Source of the DNA: Poriferisodalis sp965116715
GTDB taxonomy: Bacteria > Actinomycetota > Acidimicrobiia > Acidimicrobiales > Poriferisodalaceae
Direction: 5' to 3'
Assembly (NCBI GenBank): GCA_965116715.1
Contig: OZ220724.1
Coordinates: 2,232,001 to 2,296,000, forward strand
DNA length: 64,000 bases
In this document: piece after piece, positions 34,215 through 42,088 of the stretch
Layout: each line of letters starts with the position of its first letter
Numbering within the stretch: the stretch's first letter is position 1
The notes under the pieces: model-generated
What the model saw: the letters and a program-made list of their open reading frames with translations, nothing else
Databases searched by the model: none
What the model was told of the DNA's origin: nothing
Program-made: the position numbers and the translations under genes

Positions 34215-34349
34215 GTGAAGCGCACGTATCAACCGCATAACCGCAGACGAGCCCGCAAGCATGGCTTTCGCCATCGCATGTCCACCCGTGCGGGCCGAGC
34301 AATTGTGAACGCTCGCCGACGCAAGGGCCGGCAACGGCTGAGCGCCTGA
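34215..34349 (+). CDS. rpmH: 50S ribosomal protein L34
   Basis: 44 residues. Seen: KRTYQPHNRRRARKHGFRHRM and RAIVNARRRKGRQRLSA, the whole of L34. GTG start at 34215 with CAGGAG about ten bases upstream. First gene of the rpmH-rnpA-yidD-yidC operon, which starts from the dnaA-rpmH intergenic region. Confidence 0.99.
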   Translation: MKRTYQPHNRRRARKHGFRHRMSTRAGRAIVNARRRKGRQRLSA

Positions 34350-34696
34350 TTGATTCGTGCCGCAGCAGGGCCGACTTCACAGCACTGCGCCGCGGTCGTC
34401 GATTCGACAGCGAGCTGCTGTGGTTGAGGTTCGCGGCCGATGGCGGCCTGCCCGGGCCGCGGTTGGCGTTCGCGCTCAGCCGGCGTCGGGGAACCGCAGT
34501 GATGCGCAATCGAGCTCGCAGGCGCCTGAGGGCGCTGTTTCGCGAGCTCGCGAGCGACCTGATGCCTGGGCGCTATCTCGTCGGGGTGCGAACGGCAGCG
34601 GCGGCAGTGACGTACCGGCGGGCTCGATCCGAGTTGATGCGGCTGCTGTCGGCTGCAGGAGCCCTGAGCCCGAGTGCGAAGAGCACGCAAGCGTGA
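34346..34696 (+). CDS. rnpA: Ribonuclease P protein component (non-ATG start likely)
   Basis: Protein subunit of RNase P, which trims the 5' leader of pre-tRNA. Seen: SRADFTALRRGRRF near the N terminus (conserved aromatic patch), RLAFALSRRRGTAVMRNRARRRLRALF, the family's R-N-R-R-R-L-R signature. The only ATG/GTG/TTG in frame before this (TTG 34424) would delete the conserved N-terminal F-x-x-L-R-R strand, so translation most likely begins at CTG 34346, which overlaps the rpmH stop (CTGA), or at ATT 34349; length is then ~116. The stop overlaps the yidD GTG (GTGA). Confidence 0.88.
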   Translation: MIDSCRSRADFTALRRGRRFDSELLWLRFAADGGLPGPRLAFALSRRRGTAVMRNRARRRLRALFRELASDLMPGRYLVGVRTAAAAVTYRRARSELMRLLSAAGALSPSAKSTQA

Positions 34697-34977
34697 AGCC
34701 CGGCCCCGTCGCGCGAGCGCTGATTGCTGCGGTGCGGCTGTACCGCGCGTTCCCTCGGTCGAGGCTGCCATCGTGCCGTTTCGATCCGACGTGCTCGCAG
34801 TACGCCCTGGACGCCGTGCGCACGTGGGGTGCGCCGCGTGGCGGCTGGCTGGCGCTCCACCGCATCTGTCGCTGCCATCCCTGGGGCGGCTGGGGCTACG
34901 ACCCGGTTCCGGAGACGGGTGATCTCCTCCGTCGAGATCGTCGTGCGCTCGCAGCGACAGGACGCTTGGAGCACTGA
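34693..34977 (+). CDS. yidD: Membrane protein insertion efficiency factor YidD
   Basis: 94 residues. Seen: LIAAVRLYRAFPRSRLPSCRFDPTCSQYALDAVRTWGAPRGGWLALHRICRCHPWG, of which the signature CRFDPTCSQYALDAV and RICRCHPWGGWGYDPVP are diagnostic. A small amphipathic membrane-associated protein that assists YidC. GTG start at 34693 overlaps the rnpA stop; the stop overlaps the yidC ATG (TGATG), so the whole operon is translationally linked. Confidence 0.97.
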   Translation: MKPGPVARALIAAVRLYRAFPRSRLPSCRFDPTCSQYALDAVRTWGAPRGGWLALHRICRCHPWGGWGYDPVPETGDLLRRDRRALAATGRLEH

Positions 34978-36188
34978 TGTTCGATTGGGCCGACCCGATT
35001 TTTGACGGCATCGCCGCGGTGATGGCGTGGTTCTACTCGTTGCTGCCTGACTACACGTTCGCCATCGCCATGCTGACCTTGGCGATCATGCTGCTGTTCA
35101 CCCCGCTCACCCTGCGGGGCGCCCGCTCGATGACGAAGATGCAGGCGCTGCAGCCGGAAATGGCTGCGTTGCGCAAGCGGCACTCTGGCGACCGCCAGAA
35201 GCTCAACGAAGAAATGATGAAGCTGTACCAGTCCCATGGGGTGAGCCCCTTAGGCGGCTGCTTGCCGAACTTGGTGCAGATCCCGATCTTCATCGTGCTG
35301 TATCGCGTCATCTGGAACCTGCGTATTCCCGATGACAACCTCACACTCCCCGAAGGCGAGCGTTTCCCCCGCAATCTGAGCCCTGATTCGCAGATGTACG
35401 AGGACATCGTCGCCGCGGGCGGCGAGATGCGGTCGTTGGGCATGGACCTCTCGGAGACGGCGAAGGATGTGGTCCAAGCAGATTTCGTCGAAGGGCTGCC
35501 GTACCTGGGGCTCATCGCGGTGACCTTCCTGCTGGCTTGGCTGCAGCAACGCCAGATGGCGGCGCGACGCGGCAATTCGGCGATGCCGAACCGCCAGATG
35601 GAAATCATGATGAAGTACCTGCCGTTCATGCTGCCGGTCTTCAGCTTCTTTGTGCCCGCGGCGCTGGTGCCCTACTTCATCGTGTCGAGCATCTACCGGA
35701 TGCTGCAGCAGGCGTTCATTCACGCCCGGATGAAGCCGCCCACGCCGCTCGTCGACGCCGATTCCGATGACGATGTCATTGAAGCCGAGACAGTCCCCGA
35801 GCCCGAGCCGCCGCGCCAGGTTCCCCATCAGCGCTCACGCAAGGCACTTGACGCTGAGGCGGAACGCCGCGCGGAGCGCGAGCGTCGCCGTGCAGAGCGA
35901 CGCGAGAGCTCACAGAACTCATCGGGCGAGCCGGCACCGGAACCTGCACCGTCGGAACCTTCCGGATCTCCTGCGATCCGCCGGACTCGCTCATCAACCG
36001 AACGAGTCGTCGATGCGCGCAAGCGAGCTCGTCGCGGCGCAGGCTCCTCGGATCGGGATCAGGGACGGGACCAGACTCGCGAGCGCGGCCGCCGGCGCGG
36101 GCGGCCAGAACCAGAACCGGAATCGAAGCCCATCCAGAGTCGGCGGACCTCAGGAGACGGCAGGACCCGCAATCGCCGCAAGCGATGA
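34977..36188 (+). CDS. yidC: Membrane protein insertase YidC/Oxa1
   Basis: 403 residues. Seen: N-terminal helix, YTFAIAMLTLAIMLLFTPLTLRGARSMTKMQALQPEM (hydrophilic-groove region with the conserved Arg), LYQSHGVSPLGGCLPNLVQIPIFIVLYRVI, FLLAWLQQRQM, and MMKYLPFMLPVFSFFVPAALVPYFIVSSIYRMLQQ. The last ~150 residues are a charged, Arg/Glu-rich tail (RERRRAERRESS, RERGRRRGRPEPEPE), typical for ribosome contact in actinobacterial YidC. Followed after 39 bp by a JagN-type gene. Confidence 0.98.
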   Translation: MFDWADPIFDGIAAVMAWFYSLLPDYTFAIAMLTLAIMLLFTPLTLRGARSMTKMQALQPEMAALRKRHSGDRQKLNEEMMKLYQSHGVSPLGGCLPNLVQIPIFIVLYRVIWNLRIPDDNLTLPEGERFPRNLSPDSQMYEDIVAAGGEMRSLGMDLSETAKDVVQADFVEGLPYLGLIAVTFLLAWLQQRQMAARRGNSAMPNRQMEIMMKYLPFMLPVFSFFVPAALVPYFIVSSIYRMLQQAFIHARMKPPTPLVDADSDDDVIEAETVPEPEPPRQVPHQRSRKALDAEAERRAERERRRAERRESSQNSSGEPAPEPAPSEPSGSPAIRRTRSSTERVVDARKRARRGAGSSDRDQGRDQTRERGRRRGRPEPEPESKPIQSRRTSGDGRTRNRRKR

Positions 36189-36227
36189 GCGCGTTGACAG
36201 CCGCTGCGGGCAGGTAGGCACTGCGTC

Positions 36228-36563
36228 ATGGAGTGGATCGTGATGACGGGCGCCACGGTTGCCGAAGCTCGCGATCGAGGTCTCGATGCGCTCTCGGTTG
36301 CCGCTGAGGATGCGGACGTCGAGGTGCTGGCTGAACCCGCGCACTCGCACTGGGGGCTCCGCCGCCACCCAGCTCGCGTGCGCGTGCGCGTCCACCCGAC
36401 AGGCCCGCCCCCGCGTGTGGGCGATCAGCGGCGTGATCGCCGCCGGTCTCGCCGACGCTCCGGAGGCGGCAATCGCAACGCGAACCGACGGCAGCAATCC
36501 GGACAGGGTCAGCGCGGCGGCGGACGGTCGTCCCGCCGCCGGTCACGCTCAGGGCGTCGCTGA
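36228..36563 (+). CDS. Stand-alone Jag N-terminal domain protein with Arg/Gly tail
   Basis: 111 residues. Residues 1-~52 (MEWIVMTGATVAEARDRGLD, then EVLAEPAHSHWGLRRHPARVRVRV) match the Jag_N domain that normally begins Jag/KhpB (pattern: GKTV-EA---AL, EV-VLEE---GLFG----A-VRV). The rest is a low-complexity basic tail (RRSRRRSGGGNRN, RSSRRRSRSGRR), suggesting RNA binding. The KH-R3H part of Jag is a separate gene at 40012, beyond the P450/Rieske insert. It ends 11 bp from the convergent P450 gene. Role by analogy: RNA-binding regulation of envelope growth. Confidence 0.72.
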   Translation: MEWIVMTGATVAEARDRGLDALSVAAEDADVEVLAEPAHSHWGLRRHPARVRVRVHPTGPPPRVGDQRRDRRRSRRRSGGGNRNANRRQQSGQGQRGGGRSSRRRSRSGRR

Positions 36564-36574
36564 CCCCGAATCCC

Positions 36575-38617
36575 TCAGATCGTCAACGGGTGTCGCTGCT
36601 TCGTGACCTTGAACTTCAATCGCTTGTTTGGTGACATTGACGGAAACGGGCTGATCTTCAGCTTGTAGTTCGACGGCGAAATCTCGAACGTGAAGTAGTG
36701 CGCGAGCATCAACAGGCTGAGCAGCATCTGGAGCTCGACCATGTGAGATCCGAGGCAGCTATGCGTGCCGAGACCGAACGGTGCGTATCCCGGCGTCCGG
36801 TGCTCACCGCGCGAGGGCAGGTAGCGATCGATGTCGAACGTGAACGGATCCGGAAAGACGTCGCTCATGTAGTGCGGTGCCGTCGTGGCGATGAACAGCT
36901 TGGATCCGACTGGCAACTCGAAGTCTTCGACGACGCAGGTGTTCATCACGGTACGGATCGACATCGGCACCGTGGGCCAGAGCCTCAGGCACTCCATGAT
37001 GAAGCGCCGAGTGACATCGATCGCGGACGAACTCAAGTCTTCCGGCGACGGGTCTCCGTTGCCAAACAAAGCATCCGCTTCCGCCTGAATCTGTTCGTAG
37101 AGATGCGGTTGAGACACCATCGCATGCAGGATGAAACTGAGCTCGTCTCCTGCGTACATGCCCGCCAGCACCGGCGCCGAAAAGGTAAAGCTGAGATTTG
37201 ACTCGGGCACGAAAATGGGGTCGCTGCTGTGGAGGCTGAGTACGTCATCGGCAAGATCGCGTGGACAGCCAGTTCGCTGAGCTGCGGTGTGCGATTCCAG
37301 GACACGATCATAGAGAACGTCGACGACACGCTTCTTTCGTTTCATTGCCGGCGTATTGAGCATGAAATTCGGCAGAACGTTGACAACCTGGGTCATGAGC
37401 ACCCGGGACTTGTACGCGATGAGATCGTCAATGACATCATCTGCTTCGATGCTGGCGAGGAACGGCGTGACCTGAGCCCCGGAGAAGCCGCGACACATGG
37501 ATACAGCGCCGAAGGTGTCGCCGACAGCCCAATTGCTCATGTGTTTCCGGGCGTTCTGATACACGGTCTCGAGTTGCTGCTCGAACCGTGCGCGTCCATA
37601 GCCGGCACGCAATGCTTTGCGCATGCGGAAGTGATCGGCACCGTCGAGCGCGGGCAGCAGTCCAGAAGCGTGATATGCAGTTTCGAGACCGCGAAGATAA
37701 TCACTCGACCTGAGGTGCATACGACCATGACGGTGCACCCAACGGTTCACGCGAGGGCCGGAAACGAAAGTAATTGTCTGCTTGGAGAACAGAGGGTTGA
37801 GCCTGAAGACCGGACCGAACTCTTCGGTCAACTGCGCATAAACAGCCGGGATATTCCCTCGCAGGAAATGGCGATTGAACAGCAATTTGTTCAGCGGCAG
37901 CTTGGGCACCGACTTCGTCAGAGCTGAGCTTCTGAGCAGTGATGCCACCAAATTGTGTGCGACGGCATCGGCGATGGCCCGGCCGATCAGGTCCATCTGG
38001 CAGATGAGCTGGACACGCTCTTCCGCTTCGTCGTCAAGCTCGAAGATGAAGCGCAGAACATCGCAGGTTTGGGCGAGCCCGATGATGATGACATCCCGCG
38101 GGCTCGGTATCTCACCCAGCAGAATCGATCTGCCAATGCGTGTCTTGATGAACTGGGCGGCCGTGTCGTCGTCTTCGCCAGCGAAGAAATCGCTGTGACG
38201 GGCGGCTGCTGTCAAGCTCCAGAATTCGCCGTCGTGATGTTCGAGGATCCCGAGTCTGACGAGCTGCTCCAATGCCAAGTCGATCATCATCTCGGCGCGA
38301 GGCGCGAGACGCTCCACCCAGTACTGGGCACTGCGCTGATCGGGCTCGTTCGCGATCTGGCTGAGTGCGAGGTCCAGGATCGGTTTACCGGTCGGCGTCT
38401 TGTCGAGCAGGATCAGCGACTCCATGTCGGTGTCGATGCGCGCAAGCAAGGAGAGCTCTGCGAGGGCTGCACCGGCCATGGCGCAGTTCAAGTGCCAACC
38501 GGGAACCTGGTGGAAGTACCCACTCTCCTCGCTGAGCAGCACCAGGAGGAGTTCCTCGGTCAGGTCGAGCGGCTGTGCAGCGGTGACCTTCGTCGATGCT
38601 GTCGATGCATTAGTCAA
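36575..38617 (-). CDS. GPP34 (GOLPH3)-cytochrome P450 fusion protein
   Basis: 680 residues, two domains. N-terminal ~15-225 is a GPP34/GOLPH3 domain: LDLTEELLLVLLSEESGYF, AGAALAELSLLARI, DKTPTGKPILDLAL, RIGRSILLGEIPSPRDVIIIG and MDLIGRAIADAV. Residues ~240-675 are a P450: AGMYAGDELSF (I helix, unusual), ECLRLWP (E-x-x-R), DRYLPSR, and haem ligand FGLGTHSCLGSHM. GOLPH3 binds PI4P and Golgi membranes in eukaryotes; bacterial relatives occur in actinobacteria. TTG start with AGGAG seven bases before. Composition is visibly lower in GC than neighbours. Divergent from the Rieske gene, probably one functional pair. Substrate unknown; a membrane lipid or steroid is plausible. Confidence 0.88.
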   Translation of the reverse strand: MTNASTASTKVTAAQPLDLTEELLLVLLSEESGYFHQVPGWHLNCAMAGAALAELSLLARIDTDMESLILLDKTPTGKPILDLALSQIANEPDQRSAQYWVERLAPRAEMMIDLALEQLVRLGILEHHDGEFWSLTAAARHSDFFAGEDDDTAAQFIKTRIGRSILLGEIPSPRDVIIIGLAQTCDVLRFIFELDDEAEERVQLICQMDLIGRAIADAVAHNLVASLLRSSALTKSVPKLPLNKLLFNRHFLRGNIPAVYAQLTEEFGPVFRLNPLFSKQTITFVSGPRVNRWVHRHGRMHLRSSDYLRGLETAYHASGLLPALDGADHFRMRKALRAGYGRARFEQQLETVYQNARKHMSNWAVGDTFGAVSMCRGFSGAQVTPFLASIEADDVIDDLIAYKSRVLMTQVVNVLPNFMLNTPAMKRKKRVVDVLYDRVLESHTAAQRTGCPRDLADDVLSLHSSDPIFVPESNLSFTFSAPVLAGMYAGDELSFILHAMVSQPHLYEQIQAEADALFGNGDPSPEDLSSSAIDVTRRFIMECLRLWPTVPMSIRTVMNTCVVEDFELPVGSKLFIATTAPHYMSDVFPDPFTFDIDRYLPSRGEHRTPGYAPFGLGTHSCLGSHMVELQMLLSLLMLAHYFTFEISPSNYKLKISPFPSMSPNKRLKFKVTKQRHPLTI

Positions 38618-38675
38618 GAGGCTCTCCTGATCACGCGGCGCACAATAGGCAGCCCAGCGTTCGGCAAGATCGTCT

Positions 38676-38693
38676 CAAGTGTACGGATACTTG
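38676..38693. promoter_or_regulatory. Inverted repeat in the P450/Rieske divergent promoter
   Basis: CAAGTGT-ACGG-ATACTTG, two 7-bp arms with one mismatch around a 4-bp centre, lies between the divergent P450 (start 38617) and Rieske (start 38785) genes. It is a candidate operator for a regulator of both; no regulator gene is adjacent. Confidence 0.35.
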
Positions 38694-38784
38694 GGGGCGG
38701 GGTGGGCAGCACGAGCACTTCTCGGAGGTGCTGATCAACCGGTCTAGTCTGCCGTCATCGCTTCTGGACGGAGAGCGCAACTCA

Positions 38785-39837
38785 ATGACCATCAGAGCCC
38801 GACCGGATACGAACGTAAGTTCGCTTCCACCATTTCCAGAGGGTTGGTACTTCATCACGACGCGACAGGCTGTCCAGAAGACGACGTTGATGCAGCGGAC
38901 CTGGATGGGTGAAGAGATCGTCGTCTGGTCTGATCCGGCGGGTCAGATATGCGTCGCCAAGTCGGTGTGCCCCCATCTGGGCTCTGAGCTGGGACCCGAC
39001 GCCGGGGCGACGGTGGTCGGCGGGAGACTCGTCTGTCCCTTTCACGGGTTCGAGTTCGGGGTCGACGGGCAGTGCGTGGCCACGCCATCTGGAGCGCCCG
39101 CCCGTTCCGCGCGACTCGACCTCTTCGAGGTGCGCGAGGTCGAAGGCCTGATCTTCGGTTGGTGGGGCCTCGGTGGGCGTCCCTCCCAGTGGCAGCTGCC
39201 CGATGTTCCTGAAACCGGCGACGACTGGACCGACTTGCAGATCCGGACTGTCCGCTTCGCCGGCCATCCGCAGGAGACCAGCGAGAATTCGGTGGACATT
39301 GCACACCTGAGCTACATCCACGGCTATCACAACGTCTCTAGCAAAGCGCCGGTGATCATCGACGGGCCGCATCTCGAGAGTCGATTCGGTTTCTCGACTA
39401 CCCGGAAGATTGCCAAGGTCGCCAAGCTGACTATGGACGTGTCAGCCACCGCACACGTGACTGGGCTCGGCTACTCGTTCGTTGAGTTTCAGGAGCACTC
39501 CATCGGCATCGATGCCCGGCTGTGGGTGTTGGCGACACCTGTCGACGGCACGCTGATCGACATGTCCATTGTCTCGAGAATGCGCACGCTGCACGAACCC
39601 AGGCGCTTCATCACGGGCCTCGGTTTCTTGCCGACACGGATGCGAGCGCCCATCGTGAACAAGTTCATTGCGGATCTGCAGATCCACGACGTTCAGCAGG
39701 ACGTCGTCATCTGGAGTCGCAAGCACTACGTGCCACGTCCCCGCCTGGTGCGCACGGACGGCGAGATCATGAAGTACCGGGCGTATTGCGCCCAGTTCTA
39801 CGCCGACGAGCACCAGTGCGAGTCGCCGCGATCCTGA
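38785..39837 (+). CDS. Rieske non-haem iron oxygenase
   Basis: 350 residues. Rieske [2Fe-2S] ligands CPHLGSELG and CPFHGFEF (~52-80), and mononuclear iron motif ENSVDIAHLSYIHGY (~165-180; D-x2-H-x4-H). One-component size with no reductase domain; it would need a ferredoxin. The EN--DIAH motif and the overall look remind me of the cholesterol 7-desaturase (DAF-36/Neverland) and KshA-like branch, rather than of benzene-type dioxygenases. ATG 38785 with GGAGAG ten bases upstream. Divergent from the GPP34-P450 gene. Acts probably on a hydrophobic ring compound or lipid; unproven. Confidence 0.87.
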   Translation: MTIRARPDTNVSSLPPFPEGWYFITTRQAVQKTTLMQRTWMGEEIVVWSDPAGQICVAKSVCPHLGSELGPDAGATVVGGRLVCPFHGFEFGVDGQCVATPSGAPARSARLDLFEVREVEGLIFGWWGLGGRPSQWQLPDVPETGDDWTDLQIRTVRFAGHPQETSENSVDIAHLSYIHGYHNVSSKAPVIIDGPHLESRFGFSTTRKIAKVAKLTMDVSATAHVTGLGYSFVEFQEHSIGIDARLWVLATPVDGTLIDMSIVSRMRTLHEPRRFITGLGFLPTRMRAPIVNKFIADLQIHDVQQDVVIWSRKHYVPRPRLVRTDGEIMKYRAYCAQFYADEHQCESPRS

Positions 39838-40011
39838 ACGCGTCGTCCAGCCGAGATGAGCAGTGCGACTCTCAAGGGTTCCGTAGCTGTCGCCCGTAGG
39901 CTGAGCGCCGCTCACGTCGTGCGAGCAATCCGATAGCGGCACACGTGGACTGCTTCCGCCCGATGTGCGGCGGGCCCACAGCGCAGGTATGCCCGATCAG
40001 AGGTGATGAAG

Positions 40012-40530
40012 ATGACAGACGAGACATCAACAGCGGAACAGCAAACCATGGTGCAGGAGTTCCTGGATGGCCTGGTCGGCGCATTCGGCATCGATGCCAA
40101 GGCGGTGTCCGTTGCAGCAGACGACGACAGCTTCGAGGTGAATCTCGAGGGCGAGAACGAGGCACTCGGGCTACTCATCGGGCCTCGTGGCCGCCATGTG
40201 GTTGCACTCCAGGAGGTTGCCAAGACCATGCTTCAGCGCCGGCTGCCCGGAGTACGCCGCGCGCGGGTGCGGGTGGATGTGGGCGGCTATCGGCAGCGTC
40301 GCCGGGAGGCGCTCGAGGCCTACGTTCGCGAGCTCGCTGGAGCTGTGCTGGAGCGCGGAACCGAACGAGGGCTTGAGCCGATGAACGCGGCAGATCGAAA
40401 GGTCGTGCACGACACCGTCAACGAGATCGAAGGCGTCGACACCATCTCCGTCGGCGATGAACCACGCCGGCGTGTCGTGCTGGTGCCTACCAGCCCCGCT
40501 GACGCACCCGATCCGAGCGACAGCGAATAG
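40012..40530 (+). CDS. jag: Jag/KhpB-type KH-R3H RNA-binding protein
   Basis: 172 residues from ATG 40012 (GTG 40003 and ATG 40006 are in-frame alternatives; AGAGGTG favours the later ATG). Seen: KH type II core LLIGPRGRHVVALQEVAKTMLQ (G-x-x-G loop GPRG), and R3H-type C terminus with PMNAADRKVVHDTVNEIEGVDTISVGDEPRRRVVLVP, whose core DRKVVHD and EPRRRVV are diagnostic. It lacks a Jag_N domain, as in mycobacteria. It is normally next to yidC; here the P450/Rieske insert lies between. Confidence 0.92.
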   Translation: MTDETSTAEQQTMVQEFLDGLVGAFGIDAKAVSVAADDDSFEVNLEGENEALGLLIGPRGRHVVALQEVAKTMLQRRLPGVRRARVRVDVGGYRQRRREALEAYVRELAGAVLERGTERGLEPMNAADRKVVHDTVNEIEGVDTISVGDEPRRRVVLVPTSPADAPDPSDSE

Positions 40531-40542
40531 TCCACGCACCGA

Positions 40543-41175
40543 TCAAAAGAGCGGGCGCTTCCGGATCTGCTTCCACGTTCGGGGGTAAGCCGCGTCCGGT
40601 GTCGCATGGCGTTCCAGCACGGCAAACGCTGGAGGTGGACCGGTTCTGCGCACGAAACGCATGCCGAGCCGGGCAAGCGGCTCTGCTGGCCACCGTGTCT
40701 CGTCACTTCCGGGAGGTTCGCTGACGACGAGCCGGCCGCCGAGGCGGAGCAGACCGGCGCTGCACTCTGCAACTGCGGCCGGGGGACCGAATGCCCGACT
40801 GACGACCCCGTTGTAGGTGAAGCGGTGTTCGGCAAGGCGCGCGAGCTCGGCGGCATCACCGAGTGCAACAGCGACGTGACCAGCGAGTTTGAGATCTCGG
40901 ACTGCGGTGTCGAGGAAGCTGACGCGCCGCTGAGACCGATCCAGCAGCACGAACTCGACGCCGGGTCGCTCGAGTGCCATCACCAGTCCTGGTACTCCCC
41001 CACCGCTCCCGAGATCGCACCAACGCTGGCCGGGCATCGGTTGGGCCGCGGCATCATGAGCCCGCGCATGGTTGACATGCGTCAGCAGGTTGCCTGGACC
41101 CAGAAAACCCTGACGCTGGCTGCGACCAAGCACGGTGAGCAGGCCGTCTTCCGCTGTCGCCATGATGCGAGCCAC
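40543..41175 (-). CDS. rsmG: 16S rRNA (guanine527-N7)-methyltransferase RsmG
   Basis: 210 residues. Seen: NLLTHVNHARAHDA, SAM site CDLGSGGGVPGLVMAL, FVLLDRSQRRVSFLDTAVRDL and VVSRAFGPPAAVAECSAGLL, and the C-terminal YPRTWKQIRKRPLF. It methylates G527 of 16S rRNA; loss gives low-level streptomycin resistance in known bacteria. GTG start at 41175 behind AGGTGAG. It is on the minus strand, convergent with jag, whereas in the usual jag-rsmG-parA-parB order it is co-directional. parS lies just upstream of it. Confidence 0.95.
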   Translation of the reverse strand: MARIMATAEDGLLTVLGRSQRQGFLGPGNLLTHVNHARAHDAAAQPMPGQRWCDLGSGGGVPGLVMALERPGVEFVLLDRSQRRVSFLDTAVRDLKLAGHVAVALGDAAELARLAEHRFTYNGVVSRAFGPPAAVAECSAGLLRLGGRLVVSEPPGSDETRWPAEPLARLGMRFVRRTGPPPAFAVLERHATPDAAYPRTWKQIRKRPLF

Positions 41176-41186
41176 CGTATCTCACC

Positions 41187-41202
41187 TGTTTCACGTGAAA
41201 CA
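41187..41202. promoter_or_regulatory. parS centromere site
   Basis: TGTTTCACGTGAAACA, a perfect match to the 16-bp parS palindrome bound by ParB. It lies between rsmG and parA, about 9 kb from oriC. I noticed no second perfect copy in the window. Confidence 0.97.
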
Positions 41203-41290
41203 TTGCCAAATGCGGCCCTCGCGCTCACAGCCAACGGCGTACGCTGATCCGCGGTTGGCTGATCTCCAGGCGCCAGTGAATGGAGGCCGC

Positions 41291-42088
41291 GTGGGTCGGA
41301 TCATTGCGGTGACGAACCAGAAAGGCGGTGTCGGCAAGACCACGACGGCCGTCAATCTGTGTGCCGCACTTGCTGACCTCGGCCAGAAGACGCTCCTCGT
41401 GGACATGGATCCGCAGGGCAACGCTGCAACGGGGGCGGGCATCGACCCCCGAGCGTTCGACACCTCGATGTACCAGGTGCTGCTGGGCTCCGCCGAGATC
41501 ACCGATTGCATCCGGTCGACCGGGATCGAGCATTTTGCCGTTGCACCAGCACGTCTGGAGATGTCTGGTGCGGAAATCGAACTCGTCACCGCCTTCAGTC
41601 GCGAGTTGAGACTCCGGCACGCCCTCGCTCCGATTGCTGACGACTACGACTACATCTTCATCGACTGCCCACCATCGCTCGGATTGCTGACCGTCAACGC
41701 ATTGAGTGCGGCTGTGGAGATCTTGGTGCCGGTCCAATGCGAGTACTACGCACTCGAAGGCCTCGGCCAACTGTTGCACAACGTCGAGATGGTGCGCGAA
41801 GGGCTGAATCCCGCACTCGTCATCAGTTCCATCGTCATGGTCATGTACGACGCTCGAACCCGGCTTGCGGCGGAAGTGGTCGCTGATGTGCGCCGGCACT
41901 TCGGTGACCGTGTGTGCCGGGTGGTCATCCCGCGGACGGTGCGCTTGTCCGAAGCCCCGAGCGTGGGTCAACCGGTGACGGTGTATGCGCCAAACAGCCG
42001 GGGCGCCGTCGCCTACCAGGAACTTGCCCGAGAGATCCATGAGCCCGTCCCCAATCGAGCACGGGAACCGGAGCGGGAGACACTATGA
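41291..42088 (+). CDS. parA: Chromosome partitioning ATPase ParA (Soj)
   Basis: 265-residue deviant-Walker ATPase. Seen: IIAVTNQKGGVGKTTTAVNLCAALADLG (Walker A with signature Lys), LLVDMDPQGNAATG, YDYIFIDCPPSLGLLTVNAL and VVIPRTVRLSEAPSVGQPV. GTG at 41291 with GGAGG five bases upstream is the best start; an upstream GTG (41276) and a longer frame are possible. Coupled to parB by ATGA. Confidence 0.97.
   Translation: MGRIIAVTNQKGGVGKTTTAVNLCAALADLGQKTLLVDMDPQGNAATGAGIDPRAFDTSMYQVLLGSAEITDCIRSTGIEHFAVAPARLEMSGAEIELVTAFSRELRLRHALAPIADDYDYIFIDCPPSLGLLTVNALSAAVEILVPVQCEYYALEGLGQLLHNVEMVREGLNPALVISSIVMVMYDARTRLAAEVVADVRRHFGDRVCRVVIPRTVRLSEAPSVGQPVTVYAPNSRGAVAYQELAREIHEPVPNRAREPERETL

Noticed and set aside
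40003..40011. Start of jag at GTG 40003 or ATG 40006.
   Set aside because: AGAGGTG is too close to both; it is well placed for ATG 40012. The choice does not change the domain call.
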